DNA of 50,223 nt from an uncultured Peptostreptococcaceae bacterium (GTDB lineage: Bacteria > Bacillota > Clostridia > Peptostreptococcales > Anaerovoracaceae): positions 1-50,223 of the forward strand of contig CATJIF010000205.1 in assembly GCA_949740445.1 (NCBI GenBank), given 5' to 3'. The position numbers and the translations under genes were made by a program. Under the pieces are notes generated by a model that ran no database searches, was not told the DNA's origin, and was given only the letters and a program-made list of their open reading frames with translations. Below are positions 43,108 to 50,223 of the stretch, piece by piece; position 1 is the stretch's first letter, and each line of letters starts with the position of its first letter.

Positions 43108-43974
43108 GTGCGCAGAAGTATGCTTTTTCTTCCGGGCAACAGCCCCAACATTCTGCTGAACGCCGACTTTTTAGGGGCGGACAGCATCATTTTGGATCTG
43201 GAGGATGCGGTGGCGCTTACGGAGAAGGATTCCGCCAGAATATTGGTGAGAAATGCCATCCGCTCATTGAACTATACGCGGGAGGTCATCGTCCGCATCA
43301 ATCCGGTAGACAGCCCCTACTGGCAAAAGGACTTGCAGCAGATCCTGCCGGTAAAGCCTGATATGATCATGCCGACCAAGGTCAGCTGCGCAAAGGATGT
43401 GGCTGTCGTGGCTGAGGAAATCAGCAGGCTGGAGGCGCAGTGCGGCTTTGCTGAGAACACGGTCAAGCTGATTCCTTTAATCGAGACAGCGCTGGGCGTG
43501 GAAAACGCCTACGAAATCGCTTCGGCGAGCCCGCGGGTGGCCGCGATTTTCCTGGGCGGCGAGGACTTTACCGCCGACATGCGCTGCAAGCGCACCAAAG
43601 AGGGGACGGAAATTCTCTACGCGCGCTCACGCATGGTGCTGGCGGCGCGGGCAGCCGGCGTGGATGTCTACGATACGCCCTGGACCGACGTGGAGGATTA
43701 CGACGGGCTGATCGAAGACGCCAAATTCGCCAAGGGTTTGGGCTTTTCCGGAAAGTCTTCGATTTCCCCCCGCCACATCCCGTTTATCAACGAGGTATTC
43801 AGTCCCACGGAGGAAGAAATCCAGTACGCGAAGGATGTATTCGCTACCATAGAAAAGGCGAAGGCCGAGGGCAAGGGCGTGGTATCGCTGCGGGGCAAGA
43901 TGATCGACGCGCCCATCGTAACCCGGGCGCGCCAGGTGTTGGAAGCGGCGGAAGCCATAAAAGGAGGACGGTAG
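43108..43974 (+). CDS. citE: Citrate/citramalate lyase beta subunit (CitE)
   Basis: The 288-residue product is an HpcH/HpaI-type aldolase barrel. It has RRSMLFLPGNSPN at the start, DSIILDLEDAV (metal and substrate binding), PLIETALGV, FLGGEDFTADM and GKSSISPRHI. It cleaves the acyl thioester on CitD to an oxo-acid, releasing pyruvate from citramalyl-ACP or oxaloacetate from citryl-ACP. The start is GTG at 43108, after AAAGGAGAGGAATAACC. An open extension into citD in another frame is rejected. Given the ammonia-lyase upstream, citramalate is the likelier substrate. Confidence 0.9.
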   Translation: MRRSMLFLPGNSPNILLNADFLGADSIILDLEDAVALTEKDSARILVRNAIRSLNYTREVIVRINPVDSPYWQKDLQQILPVKPDMIMPTKVSCAKDVAVVAEEISRLEAQCGFAENTVKLIPLIETALGVENAYEIASASPRVAAIFLGGEDFTADMRCKRTKEGTEILYARSRMVLAARAAGVDVYDTPWTDVEDYDGLIEDAKFAKGLGFSGKSSISPRHIPFINEVFSPTEEEIQYAKDVFATIEKAKAEGKGVVSLRGKMIDAPIVTRARQVLEAAEAIKGGR

Positions 43975-43975
43975 C

Positions 43976-45385
43976 ATGAGCAAGATCATCGCAAGCATTA
44001 AAGAAGCCATCCGGCAGTCCGGGCTTTCGGATGGGATGACGATTTCCTTTCACCATCACCTGAGAAACGGCGATATGGTGGCTGTCATGGTGCTGGATGC
44101 CATCGCTGAATTGGGCATCAAAGACGTCAACGTAAATATCAGCTCCGTATTCGACACCCACGGCCCCATGATCGAGCACATACAAAACGGCGTGATTACC
44201 GGCATCGAAACCGATTATATGGGCGGCGTCGTGGGCCGGGCGGTGAGCGAGGGAATTTTAAATAAGCCCGTAACCTTCCGCACCCACGGCGGGCGGCCCA
44301 GCGACATCATCAGCGGCAAATCCCCCATCGACGTGGCCTTTATCGCGGCGCCTGCGGCAGACTGCATGGGAAACTGCACCGGCAAGGTGGGGAAATCCGC
44401 CTGTGGTTCGTTAGGCTACGCCTTCGCCGACGCCATGTATGCGAAAACCTCCATCGTCATCACCGACAACCTGGTGGACTATCCGCTGATGGACTATTCC
44501 ATCGCGGAAAATTACATCGACTATGTGGTCTGCGTGGACAAGATCGGCGAGCCCTCGGGCATTGTTTCCGGCACCACGAAGATTACAAAAGACCCGGTGG
44601 GTTTGGTGATCGCCGATTATGCGGCCCGGGCCATTGAAGCCTCCGGCCTTTTGAAGGACGGCTTCTCCTTCCAGACAGGAGCCGGCGGCGCTTCGCTGGC
44701 AGCGGCGAAATACCTCAAGGATATTATGATGAAACAGGGCGTAAAGGGAAGTTACGGCCTGGGAGGCATCACATCCTACATGGTGGATATGCTCAACAGC
44801 GGATGCTTTGAAGCGCTTTACGACGTGCAGTGCTTTGATCTGGATGCGGTGCGCTCCATCCGCGAAAATCCGAAGCACATGGAGGTAACGGCAGCGCACT
44901 ACGCAAGCCCCACGGCCAAGAGCAGTGCTGTGGACAGCCTGGATGTAGTAATTCTGGGCGCGACGGAAATCGACACCCAGTTTAATGTCAACGTGCACAC
45001 CGATTCCAACGGCTACATTATGGGCGGCAGCGGCGGCCACAGCGACACGGCGGCCGGGGCGAAGATGGCGATGATCGTAGCCCCCCTGTCCAGAGCCAGG
45101 CTGCCCATTGTCGTGGATCAGGTGCTGTGCAAATCCACGCCGGGAGATACCATCGACGTGCTGGTAACCCAGTGCGGCATTGCCGTCAATCCGCGCAGGG
45201 GCGAGCTTGCGGAGCGCTTCCGCCAGGCGGGGCTTCCGGTCAGGGACATCTGCGAGCTGAAGGACATGGCGCAGAGGCTAAACGGGACGCCGAAGAAGCC
45301 GCAGCTTTCCGACCGGGTGGTAGCAAACGTACTCTACCGCGACGGAACGCTTTTGGATACCATCCACGGCGTGCCAGCAAAATAA
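43976..45385 (+). CDS. citF: Citrate/citramalate lyase alpha subunit (CitF)
   Basis: The 469-residue product is the acyl transferase that swaps acetyl for the citramalyl or citryl group on CitD. It has SFHHHLRNGD near the N-terminus, FRTHGGRPSDI, GKVGKSACGSLGYAFADA, FQTGAGGASLA and EIDTQFNVNVHTDSNG. It lacks about 45 residues that precede the conserved start in the E. coli enzyme, but an AAAGGAGG site places its start here. It follows citE by one base. A stem-loop with a T-run follows its stop. Confidence 0.9.
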   Translation: MSKIIASIKEAIRQSGLSDGMTISFHHHLRNGDMVAVMVLDAIAELGIKDVNVNISSVFDTHGPMIEHIQNGVITGIETDYMGGVVGRAVSEGILNKPVTFRTHGGRPSDIISGKSPIDVAFIAAPAADCMGNCTGKVGKSACGSLGYAFADAMYAKTSIVITDNLVDYPLMDYSIAENYIDYVVCVDKIGEPSGIVSGTTKITKDPVGLVIADYAARAIEASGLLKDGFSFQTGAGGASLAAAKYLKDIMMKQGVKGSYGLGGITSYMVDMLNSGCFEALYDVQCFDLDAVRSIRENPKHMEVTAAHYASPTAKSSAVDSLDVVILGATEIDTQFNVNVHTDSNGYIMGGSGGHSDTAAGAKMAMIVAPLSRARLPIVVDQVLCKSTPGDTIDVLVTQCGIAVNPRRGELAERFRQAGLPVRDICELKDMAQRLNGTPKKPQLSDRVVANVLYRDGTLLDTIHGVPAK

Positions 45386-45403
45386 AAAAGACTGTTTCTA
45401 TTG

Positions 45404-45439
45404 CGGGCAGGCGGCGTTTCGCCTGCCCGACGTGTTTTT
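45404..45439 (+). terminator. Stem-loop with T-run between citF and citC-citX
   Basis: CGGGCAGGCG-GCGTTT-CGCCTGCCCG is a perfect 10-base stem, followed after a few bases by TGTTTTT. It is likely a partial terminator that lowers expression of the last gene. Confidence 0.6.
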
Positions 45440-45466
45440 CGCAAGAGGAAGGGGAAGAGACGAGCT

Positions 45467-47074
45467 ATGATTTACGAACAAGAAATCGACATAACGAGAG
45501 CGGCGGAACTGCTTTCCCGCTGCGGGCTGACAGAACCTGCCGGCGTGGATTACACCGTGGGCCTGTTCGATGCGGCCGGCAGGCTGATCGCTTCGGGCAG
45601 CCTAAAGGGCGACATGATACAGGGCATTGCAGTAGACCCTTCCCGGCAGGGCGAGGATCTGACCGCCCGGCTGCTGACGCACCTGATCGGCCGGGCTTCC
45701 CAGCGTGGAATCCACTCGCTGTACCTGTTTACAAAGCCGGAGAAGGCAGTGCAGATTCAGAGCTTGGGCTTTCGGAGCGTAGCCGTCGCACGCCCCTACG
45801 CCGCGCTTTTGGAGTGGGGTGAGGGCGGCATCCGCAAGTACAGACAAGAACTTTCGCAGTGCAGAAGGCAGGCGCAGGAACGCCTGAGCCGCTGCGGGCA
45901 GAAGGCGGCGGCCCTGGTGATGAACTGCAATCCCTTTACCAGGGGGCATCGCTATCTGGTGGAACAGGCAGCAGGGCAGGCGGACATCGTCTATCTTCTG
46001 GTAGTAGAGGAGGACCGCTCTCTGTTTGCCTTTGCCGACCGCATAGAAATGGTGCGGCGGGGAACGGCGGATCTGCCCAATGTAGTCGTCCTGTCCGGCG
46101 GGCGCTATGCGGTATCGTCGCTGACCTTTCCCAGCTACTTTACAAAGGAGGAAAACCTGGCCCGGGCGCAGACTGCCATGGATGCGCAGCTATTTGCTTC
46201 GTGCATTGCGCCGGAGCTTGGGATAACGCTGCGCCTGATCGGGGAAGAACCGCTCTCGCCGGTCACTGCCGTCTATAACCAAACGCTGAAAGAGCGATTG
46301 CCGCAGGCGGGCATCGAGGTGAAGGAACTGCCGCGCATCGCGCACCTGGGAGCACCGGTCAGCGCCTCGAGAGTGCGGGCGCTTCTGCTGTGCCTGTGGG
46401 ATGGTAAAGATTCCTTCGAGATTTTGGGAAAAGAGCCGGAACAGCAGGAGCTCTCTGCGCTGCTGCCAAAGACGACGATGGAATACCTGCAACAGCCGCA
46501 GCTGCAGCAGGAGCTTTCCCGCAGGCTGCCACAGAGGGAGGAGGACACCGCAAAAGGGGTAACGCTTGCCCAGGTGCTCGATGCAAAAGAAGCGCGCGCT
46601 CGGCATCAGCAGGAGCTTTTCGCGCGCTTTGGCGGCGTTCTCATCTCCTTTACGCTGAACGTTCCAGGCTCGGTAAAGAATACCCCTGCCTGCCGCAGGG
46701 CTCTGCAAAGCGGGATGGAGCAGCTTTCCCGCAGGTTTTCTGATATCGGGGCAGAGGTTCTCCATGAAGAATGCAAATCGTTAGAAACAGGGCCAGAGGG
46801 ATATTTTTGCCTGAAAGAAGGAATACCGCCAGAGACGGTAAAGAGGGAGGCAATCGCACAGGAGGAGTGCGATCCTCTGGGACGGCTGTTCGATATCGAC
46901 GTGCTGACGGCAGCAGGCGGCATCGAGCGCGGCCAGCTTTCCGCTGCCCCCAGAAAGTGTTTTTTGTGCGATAAGGATGCAAAGATCTGCGGAAGAAGCA
47001 GGGCCCATGCGCTGAGCGAGCTGACGGCAGAGGTGCGCAGGCGCCTGCGTGAAGCGGGGATGATGTACAGATAA
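45467..47074 (+). CDS. citC: CitC-CitX fusion: lyase ligase plus apo-lyase phosphoribosyl-dephospho-CoA transferase
   Basis: The 535-residue product joins two cofactor enzymes. Residues 1 to about 350 are CitC: a GNAT-like N-terminal part (GIAVDPSRQGEDLTARLL) and a nucleotidyltransferase part with TRGH (158-161) and ASRVRALL. It acetylates the carrier protein using acetate and ATP. From about 365 (TLAQVLDAKEARARHQ) to the end it is CitX, with SLNVPG-like LNVPGSVKN, GRLFDIDV, RKCFLCDKDAKICGRSRAH. CitX loads the prosthetic group made by CitG onto CitD. The start is the ATG at 45467 after GGAAGGGG. CitX is more often separate or fused to CitG, so this pairing is less usual. Confidence 0.85.
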   Translation: MIYEQEIDITRAAELLSRCGLTEPAGVDYTVGLFDAAGRLIASGSLKGDMIQGIAVDPSRQGEDLTARLLTHLIGRASQRGIHSLYLFTKPEKAVQIQSLGFRSVAVARPYAALLEWGEGGIRKYRQELSQCRRQAQERLSRCGQKAAALVMNCNPFTRGHRYLVEQAAGQADIVYLLVVEEDRSLFAFADRIEMVRRGTADLPNVVVLSGGRYAVSSLTFPSYFTKEENLARAQTAMDAQLFASCIAPELGITLRLIGEEPLSPVTAVYNQTLKERLPQAGIEVKELPRIAHLGAPVSASRVRALLLCLWDGKDSFEILGKEPEQQELSALLPKTTMEYLQQPQLQQELSRRLPQREEDTAKGVTLAQVLDAKEARARHQQELFARFGGVLISFTLNVPGSVKNTPACRRALQSGMEQLSRRFSDIGAEVLHEECKSLETGPEGYFCLKEGIPPETVKREAIAQEECDPLGRLFDIDVLTAAGGIERGQLSAAPRKCFLCDKDAKICGRSRAHALSELTAEVRRRLREAGMMYR

Positions 47075-47084
47075 GAGAAAGGGG

Positions 47085-47411
47085 TTAGGAGTGTTTTAAA
47101 ATGATATCGGCCATTTCGATCAGCATCTGCTTCTGTGAAGGCGACAGCTTTTGAAACCGTTCGATAAAGTCATCCTGTAAATAATTATCATGTCCCGGAA
47201 TCGAGCCGGTAACCAGCTCTGTGATATCGCAGGAGAGAAAGCTGCAGATTTCGGACAGCGTATCCAGATTGATTTTGGTAATGCCACGCTCCAGCTGGCT
47301 GATGTATCCCACGGTTACAAACAGCGCTTCCGCCATGTCTTCTTGCGTTTTTCTAGAAGCTCGCCGTTTGGCTTTGATGCGGGCGCCGATACTTTTGTAG
47401 TCTACGCTCAT
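47085..47411 (-). CDS. XRE-family transcriptional regulator
   Basis: The 108-residue product has an N-terminal XRE helix-turn-helix (about residues 7-62) with TQEDMAEALFVTVGYISQLERG as the turn and recognition region, and a short C-terminal helical tail (FQKLSPSQKQMLIEMADIIL). It is likely a repressor. It is convergent with the lyase operon (11 bases apart) and has two direct repeats upstream that may be its own operator. The target is unknown. A GGAG site lies before the ATG at 47411. Confidence 0.85.
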   Translation of the reverse strand: MSVDYKSIGARIKAKRRASRKTQEDMAEALFVTVGYISQLERGITKINLDTLSEICSFLSCDITELVTGSIPGHDNYLQDDFIERFQKLSPSQKQMLIEMADIILKHS

Positions 47412-47446
47412 GGTTGTGTACTCCTTTACCTACTTAGTTTAATGGC

Positions 47447-47480
47447 TAACAGGTATAGTTTGCACACAGTAATAGGTATA
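47447..47480. promoter_or_regulatory. Candidate operator of the XRE regulator (direct repeats)
   Basis: TAACAGGTATA (47447-47457) and TAATAGGTATA (47470-47480) are direct repeats 23 bases apart, about two helix turns, between the regulator gene and the promoter at 47497. Confidence 0.45.
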
Positions 47481-47496
47481 TATTTATCTTTTACTA

Positions 47497-47524
47497 TTGA
47501 TTTTTGCTGGCAAGCTGGTATAAT
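47497..47524 (+). promoter_or_regulatory. Strong promoter of a candidate small RNA
   Basis: TTGATT (47497-47502), a 16-base spacer and a perfect TATAAT (47519-47524). No gene in this strand follows before a terminator. Confidence 0.65.
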
Positions 47525-47530
47525 AAAGAA

Positions 47531-47635
47531 GTCAGAGGATGATGGAATGCATCATCAACTGTAAACACACACACAGGAAAAAGGGCTGCTGCTTTCCACG
47601 GTAAACGCTGGAAGCAGCGGCCCTGCTTCTTTTAA
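47531..47635 (+). ncRNA. Candidate small RNA
   Basis: Between the promoter and the terminator at 47583-47635 lies about 105 bases with no proper gene. The 5' part folds as GATGATG-GAATG-CATCATC (47538-47556), followed by a CA-rich unpaired stretch and the terminator stem. The order hairpin, single strand, terminator is typical of regulatory small RNAs. A 21-codon frame at 47539 exists, but its ribosome site touches the start codon. Confidence 0.5.
47583..47635. terminator. Bidirectional terminator
   Basis: GGGCTGCTGCTTTCCA pairs with TGGAAGCAGCGGCCC. On the plus strand it is followed by TGCTTCTTTT; on the minus strand the stem is followed by TTTTTCC. It can end both the small RNA and the minus-strand gene at 47646. 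Confidence 0.75.
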
Positions 47636-47645
47636 AAACACCCAT

Positions 47646-48230
47646 TCAGACAAAGGCAAACTGCAGCTTTAAGTATCCATCATCGCAAGCCAGGTAGCGC
47701 AGTTTCAGGTGCTGAAACGGAAGAGAAGAAGCGACGGGCAACAAGTCCAGGTTGGCCGAGAGCACGGAGCCATCGGCGGTGATGCCAGGAAGCTTTCGGG
47801 AAAAGGCGCTGAACAGCTGCGAAAGAAATCCCCGGTTGCCGGCAAACATCTTGAGCATAAGCGCCTGCGCAGGGTTTCCCAGAGAGCGCACATCCTCGCG
47901 ATACCGGGCGCGCAGAAGGTGAGAGCCCGGTTCGAACTGCAGGCTTTCTACGGAGAACATCAGCATCGCATGGAAGGGTCCGGCCTGCTTGGCACTGCCC
48001 CTGGCATCGATGAAAATCATATTGTTGGCAAAGGAAATCTGAAATTGGTGCAGGAAGGGAGAGGCGGCGCTGAGAAGCACCGGTGCAAGCTGCCGGTTGA
48101 GCACATCTTCGGAAAGGCAGAGCAGCCCGCTTTCCAGGTCTTCAGCGCGCAGGCTGCCTAACAGCGCGCAGAGCAGCTCCCGGTTTCTCACCGCCTGCCC
48201 CATCCAGTATTTTATCGTTTTATCGTTCAT
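47646..48230 (-). CDS. Hypothetical protein, family not recognised
   Basis: The ATG at 48230 is used since GGAG lies five bases before it; the frame is open a further 20 codons. The 194-residue product has no signal peptide or membrane segment. A helical N-terminus (MNDKTIKYWMGQAVRNREL) is followed by alternating hydrophobic residues suggesting a beta-rich domain (ISFANNMIFIDARG, AMLMFSVESLQF, LPFQHLKLRYLACDDGYLKLQFAF). The pattern vaguely recalls small lipid-binding folds, but no motif supports this. It stands alone between a DeoR operon and a terminator. Codon use matches the GC-rich surroundings, so it is likely a native gene. Confidence 0.65.
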   Translation of the reverse strand: MNDKTIKYWMGQAVRNRELLCALLGSLRAEDLESGLLCLSEDVLNRQLAPVLLSAASPFLHQFQISFANNMIFIDARGSAKQAGPFHAMLMFSVESLQFEPGSHLLRARYREDVRSLGNPAQALMLKMFAGNRGFLSQLFSAFSRKLPGITADGSVLSANLDLLPVASSLPFQHLKLRYLACDDGYLKLQFAFV

Positions 48231-48405
48231 AAGCGCTCCAATCTGCCGCAGATGCGGCTTACAATGCGACCGTAAAATCTCGATTACCATTCTATCATAC
48301 TTTTATCGAAAAGGAAAAAGACGAAAAATATTGCGGACAGCAGGGGATTCTTTACGGGAAACAGGGATTATTTATAAAAATTACGCCGAAAGTGACTAAA
48401 AATGA

Positions 48406-48434
48406 TTGAGGTTGCACGAATACGGTGTTATAGT
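48406..48434 (+). promoter_or_regulatory. Promoter of the deoR-fruK operon
   Basis: TTGAGG (48406-48411), 17 bases, TATAGT (48429-48434). RNA starts near 48441, about 20 bases before the start codon region. Confidence 0.55.
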
Positions 48435-48461
48435 AAACATACAGGCAAGGAGGGGATAGAC

Positions 48462-49214
48462 GTGCTGGCAGAAGAACGCTTTTCAATGATTTTACAGCTG
48501 CTGAAAGAAAAGAGGACCGCGACCGTAAGCGAGTGCTCGGAGATTACAGGAGCGTCGGAAGCCACGGTGCGCAGAGATCTCAACCTGCTGCATAAGCAGG
48601 GGCGGCTGATCAAGGTACACGGCGGGGCTACGATTTTAGACAATACCTTTGTCATGGGGGAAAGAGATGTTTCGACGAAATCACAGTTGAATGTAGAGGA
48701 AAAGAAGAGAATTGCCGCCTATGCGGCGCGGCAGATCGAGGAGGAAGATTTTGTCTTTTTAGACGCGGGAACAACGACGCTTTACATGGTAGAATATATT
48801 GCAAATACCAATGCGGTATTTGTTACCAACGGCATCGAGCACGCCCGGCGGCTGATGGAAAAGGGCGCACGGGTTTACGTCGTCGAGGGCCATCTGAAGA
48901 CCGGAACGGAGGCGATTACGGGAAGCCAGACCGTGGACTGCATGATGCGCTATAATTTTACCAAGGCATTTTTGGGGATGAACGGCGTTTCGGTCAGGGC
49001 CGGATATACGACGCCGGACCCGGAAGAGGCCATGGTAAAGATAACCGCTTTAAAAAAATCCTATATTACTTACGTTTTAGCCGATCACAGCAAGTTCGGC
49101 AAAGTATCGTCCGTATCGGTGGCACCGCTTTCCGGCGCTTCCATCATCACTGACCGTCTGATCGACGGGGTATATCGCGAGCACACCGCGGTTCGGGAGG
49201 TAAGCGATTTATGA
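48462..49214 (+). CDS. DeoR-family transcriptional regulator of fructose use
   Basis: The GTG at 48462 is chosen because AAGGAGGGG lies six bases before it and the protein then starts LAEERFSMILQLL, typical of the family; an ATG at 48402 lies upstream of the promoter and is rejected. The 250-residue product has a DeoR helix-turn-helix (about 5-60: VSECSEITGASEATVRRDLNLL) and a sugar-phosphate sensing domain with DAGTTTLYMVEYI and GMNGVS. Placement directly before fruK with an ATGA overlap suggests it is the fructose operon repressor responding to fructose-1-phosphate. Confidence 0.85.
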   Translation: MLAEERFSMILQLLKEKRTATVSECSEITGASEATVRRDLNLLHKQGRLIKVHGGATILDNTFVMGERDVSTKSQLNVEEKKRIAAYAARQIEEEDFVFLDAGTTTLYMVEYIANTNAVFVTNGIEHARRLMEKGARVYVVEGHLKTGTEAITGSQTVDCMMRYNFTKAFLGMNGVSVRAGYTTPDPEEAMVKITALKKSYITYVLADHSKFGKVSSVSVAPLSGASIITDRLIDGVYREHTAVREVSDL

Positions 49215-50137
49215 TCTACACGGTCACGTTCAACCCGGCGATTGACTATATCGTTCAAGTCGGAGATATGACGCTGGGAGCGACCAACCGGACGCAGCAG
49301 GAAGACTTACAGTTCGGAGGAAAGGGAATCAACGTATCTGCGGTGTTGCACAATCTGGGCGTAGCGAATACGGCGCTGGGCTTTGTGGCAGGCTATACAG
49401 GCGAGGCGATTGAGCAGAGAATGCAGGAATTGGGGATTTCTACGGATTTTATTCACCTGGATAACGGAACGACACGAATTAACGTAAAGATCAGGGGAGA
49501 GGGCGAAACGGCGATCAACGGCAGGGGGCCGGACATCCCCGCAGAGGCGGTGGAGCAGCTGATGGAAAAGCTGGACCGCATCTGCGACGGCGATACGGTC
49601 ATCCTGGCGGGAAGCGTTCCCGTTTCCACGGCTGACGACATCTACGAGCGCATTTTAAAACGGCTTTTGAATAAGAGGGTGCGCACCGTTGTGGACGCTG
49701 CCGGAAAGCTGATGGAAAACGTGCTGAAATACAGGCCGTTTTTAATTAAGCCCAACCTTTCGGAATTGGGGCAACTCTTCGGCCTGGAGCTGGAGCAGAC
49801 GCAGGAGATCATCAGCTGTGCGCAAAAGCTGCAAGAGCGAGGCGCGCGCAATGTACTCGTCTCTTTGGGTGGCGAGGGCGCGCTGTTGTTAGATGAGGAG
49901 GGGATGGTTCACCAGATCGGCGTTCCGCAGGGGAAGCTGAAAAGCTCCGTAGGCGCGGGCGATTCCATGGTTGCGGGATTTATCGCCGGATACGAACAGA
50001 GCCAGGATTATGACTTTGCGCTGCGCATGGGGGCAGCGGCGGGGAGTGCGACGGCGTTTTCGCCTACGCTTGCGACCCGGGCAGAAATAGAGACATTATT
50101 GTCGGTGTTTTCGCGGCAGCGCGAAAAGAACCTTTAA
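49211..50137 (+). CDS. fruK: 1-phosphofructokinase
   Basis: The 308-residue PfkB-family kinase phosphorylates fructose-1-phosphate to fructose-1,6-bisphosphate. It shows TVTFNPAIDYIV at the start (substrate binding), FGGKGINVSAVLHNLG (about 36-51), AGSVPVS, KPNLSELGQLFG and the catalytic GAGDSMVAGF with Asp251. It overlaps the regulator by ATGA. In known operons a fructose PTS permease gene follows; the window ends 86 bases after the stop, so that cannot be checked. The tail holds a TATAAT near 50157 that may be a further promoter. Confidence 0.9.
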   Translation: MIYTVTFNPAIDYIVQVGDMTLGATNRTQQEDLQFGGKGINVSAVLHNLGVANTALGFVAGYTGEAIEQRMQELGISTDFIHLDNGTTRINVKIRGEGETAINGRGPDIPAEAVEQLMEKLDRICDGDTVILAGSVPVSTADDIYERILKRLLNKRVRTVVDAAGKLMENVLKYRPFLIKPNLSELGQLFGLELEQTQEIISCAQKLQERGARNVLVSLGGEGALLLDEEGMVHQIGVPQGKLKSSVGAGDSMVAGFIAGYEQSQDYDFALRMGAAAGSATAFSPTLATRAEIETLLSVFSRQREKNL

Positions 50138-50223
50138 TTTCATTCTTCAGTGTGGTATAATGTCTACACCCGGTGATTGCCACCTGCGCTCACCTGCGGT
50201 TCGCTACGCTGTCCGTTTTGCCA

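Noticed and set aside
47190-47564. Plus-strand frame antisense to the XRE gene
   Set aside because: The minus-strand frame has a clear helix-turn-helix and ribosome site; the plus-strand product shows no pattern.
48402-48461. N-terminal extension of the DeoR-type regulator
   Set aside because: Its ATG lies upstream of the -35 element; GTG at 48462 has a strong ribosome site and fits the family start.
1-50223. CRISPR arrays, tRNA or rRNA genes
   Set aside because: No regularly spaced repeats, cloverleaf-like sequences or rRNA-like blocks were seen on either strand.

Overview
The window looks like a chromosome segment of a low-oxygen, amino-acid-fermenting member of the Clostridia (Bacillota). 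The evidence is sigma-A-type promoters, strong GGAGG-type ribosome sites, a B12-dependent glutamate mutase operon coupled to citrate-lyase-family genes (the methylaspartate route of glutamate fermentation), a single-chain PurL, and a cell-surface polymer locus with TupA- and CapA-type genes but no sign of LPS core genes. I cannot name the genus from sequence alone.

Positions 1-20258 form an AT-rich surface-glycan locus read left to right, many genes overlapping by ATGA. It begins with the 3' end of a DegT-type aminotransferase, a formyltransferase and a PIG-L deacetylase, then an aspartate-aminotransferase pseudogene, a PglC-type initiating sugar-phosphate transferase, a GNAT enzyme and a PLP enzyme of the D-cysteine desulfhydrase/ACC deaminase family. 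Next come five ATP-grasp ligases (one CarB-like, three of the sugar-transfer-associated type, one TupA-like), an opine-dehydrogenase-like enzyme, a hexapeptide acyltransferase, two paralogous GT4 glycosyltransferases flanking a CapA protein, a polymerase (Wzy), a second broken polymerase, a flippase (Wzx) and a UDP-sugar dehydrogenase. The inferred product is a repeat-unit surface polysaccharide carrying amino acids or opine-like carboxyalkyl amino acids in amide linkage. Three genes carry G8-G9 tracts. One glycosyltransferase is out of frame exactly at its tract, which suggests phase variation.

Positions 20259-21958 are a junction: a possible insertion-sequence end, an XRE-Fic fusion gene with likely operator repeats, and the control region of the purine operon. 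Base composition then becomes clearly GC-rich. Positions 21959-32463 hold purL-purE-purM-purN-purF-purH-purD in one direction, closed by a strong terminator; purC, purK and purB are not here. The PurF lacks the catalytic N-terminal cysteine of its glutaminase domain. An aspartate-semialdehyde dehydrogenase gene follows with its own promoter and a structured leader, then an Rpn-type nuclease gene and, on the minus strand, a CofE-like gamma-glutamyl ligase.

Positions 37038-47074 are a catabolic operon: glutamate mutase (small subunit, reactivase, large subunit), methylaspartate ammonia-lyase, and a full citrate/citramalate lyase set (CitG joined in frame to CitD, CitE, CitF, and a CitC-CitX fusion). 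Together these convert glutamate to methylaspartate, mesaconate and, after a hydratase not present here, citramalate, which the lyase splits to acetate and pyruvate. The right end has an XRE regulator, a candidate small RNA, an unrecognised protein, and a DeoR-type regulator overlapping 1-phosphofructokinase, the start of a fructose-use operon.
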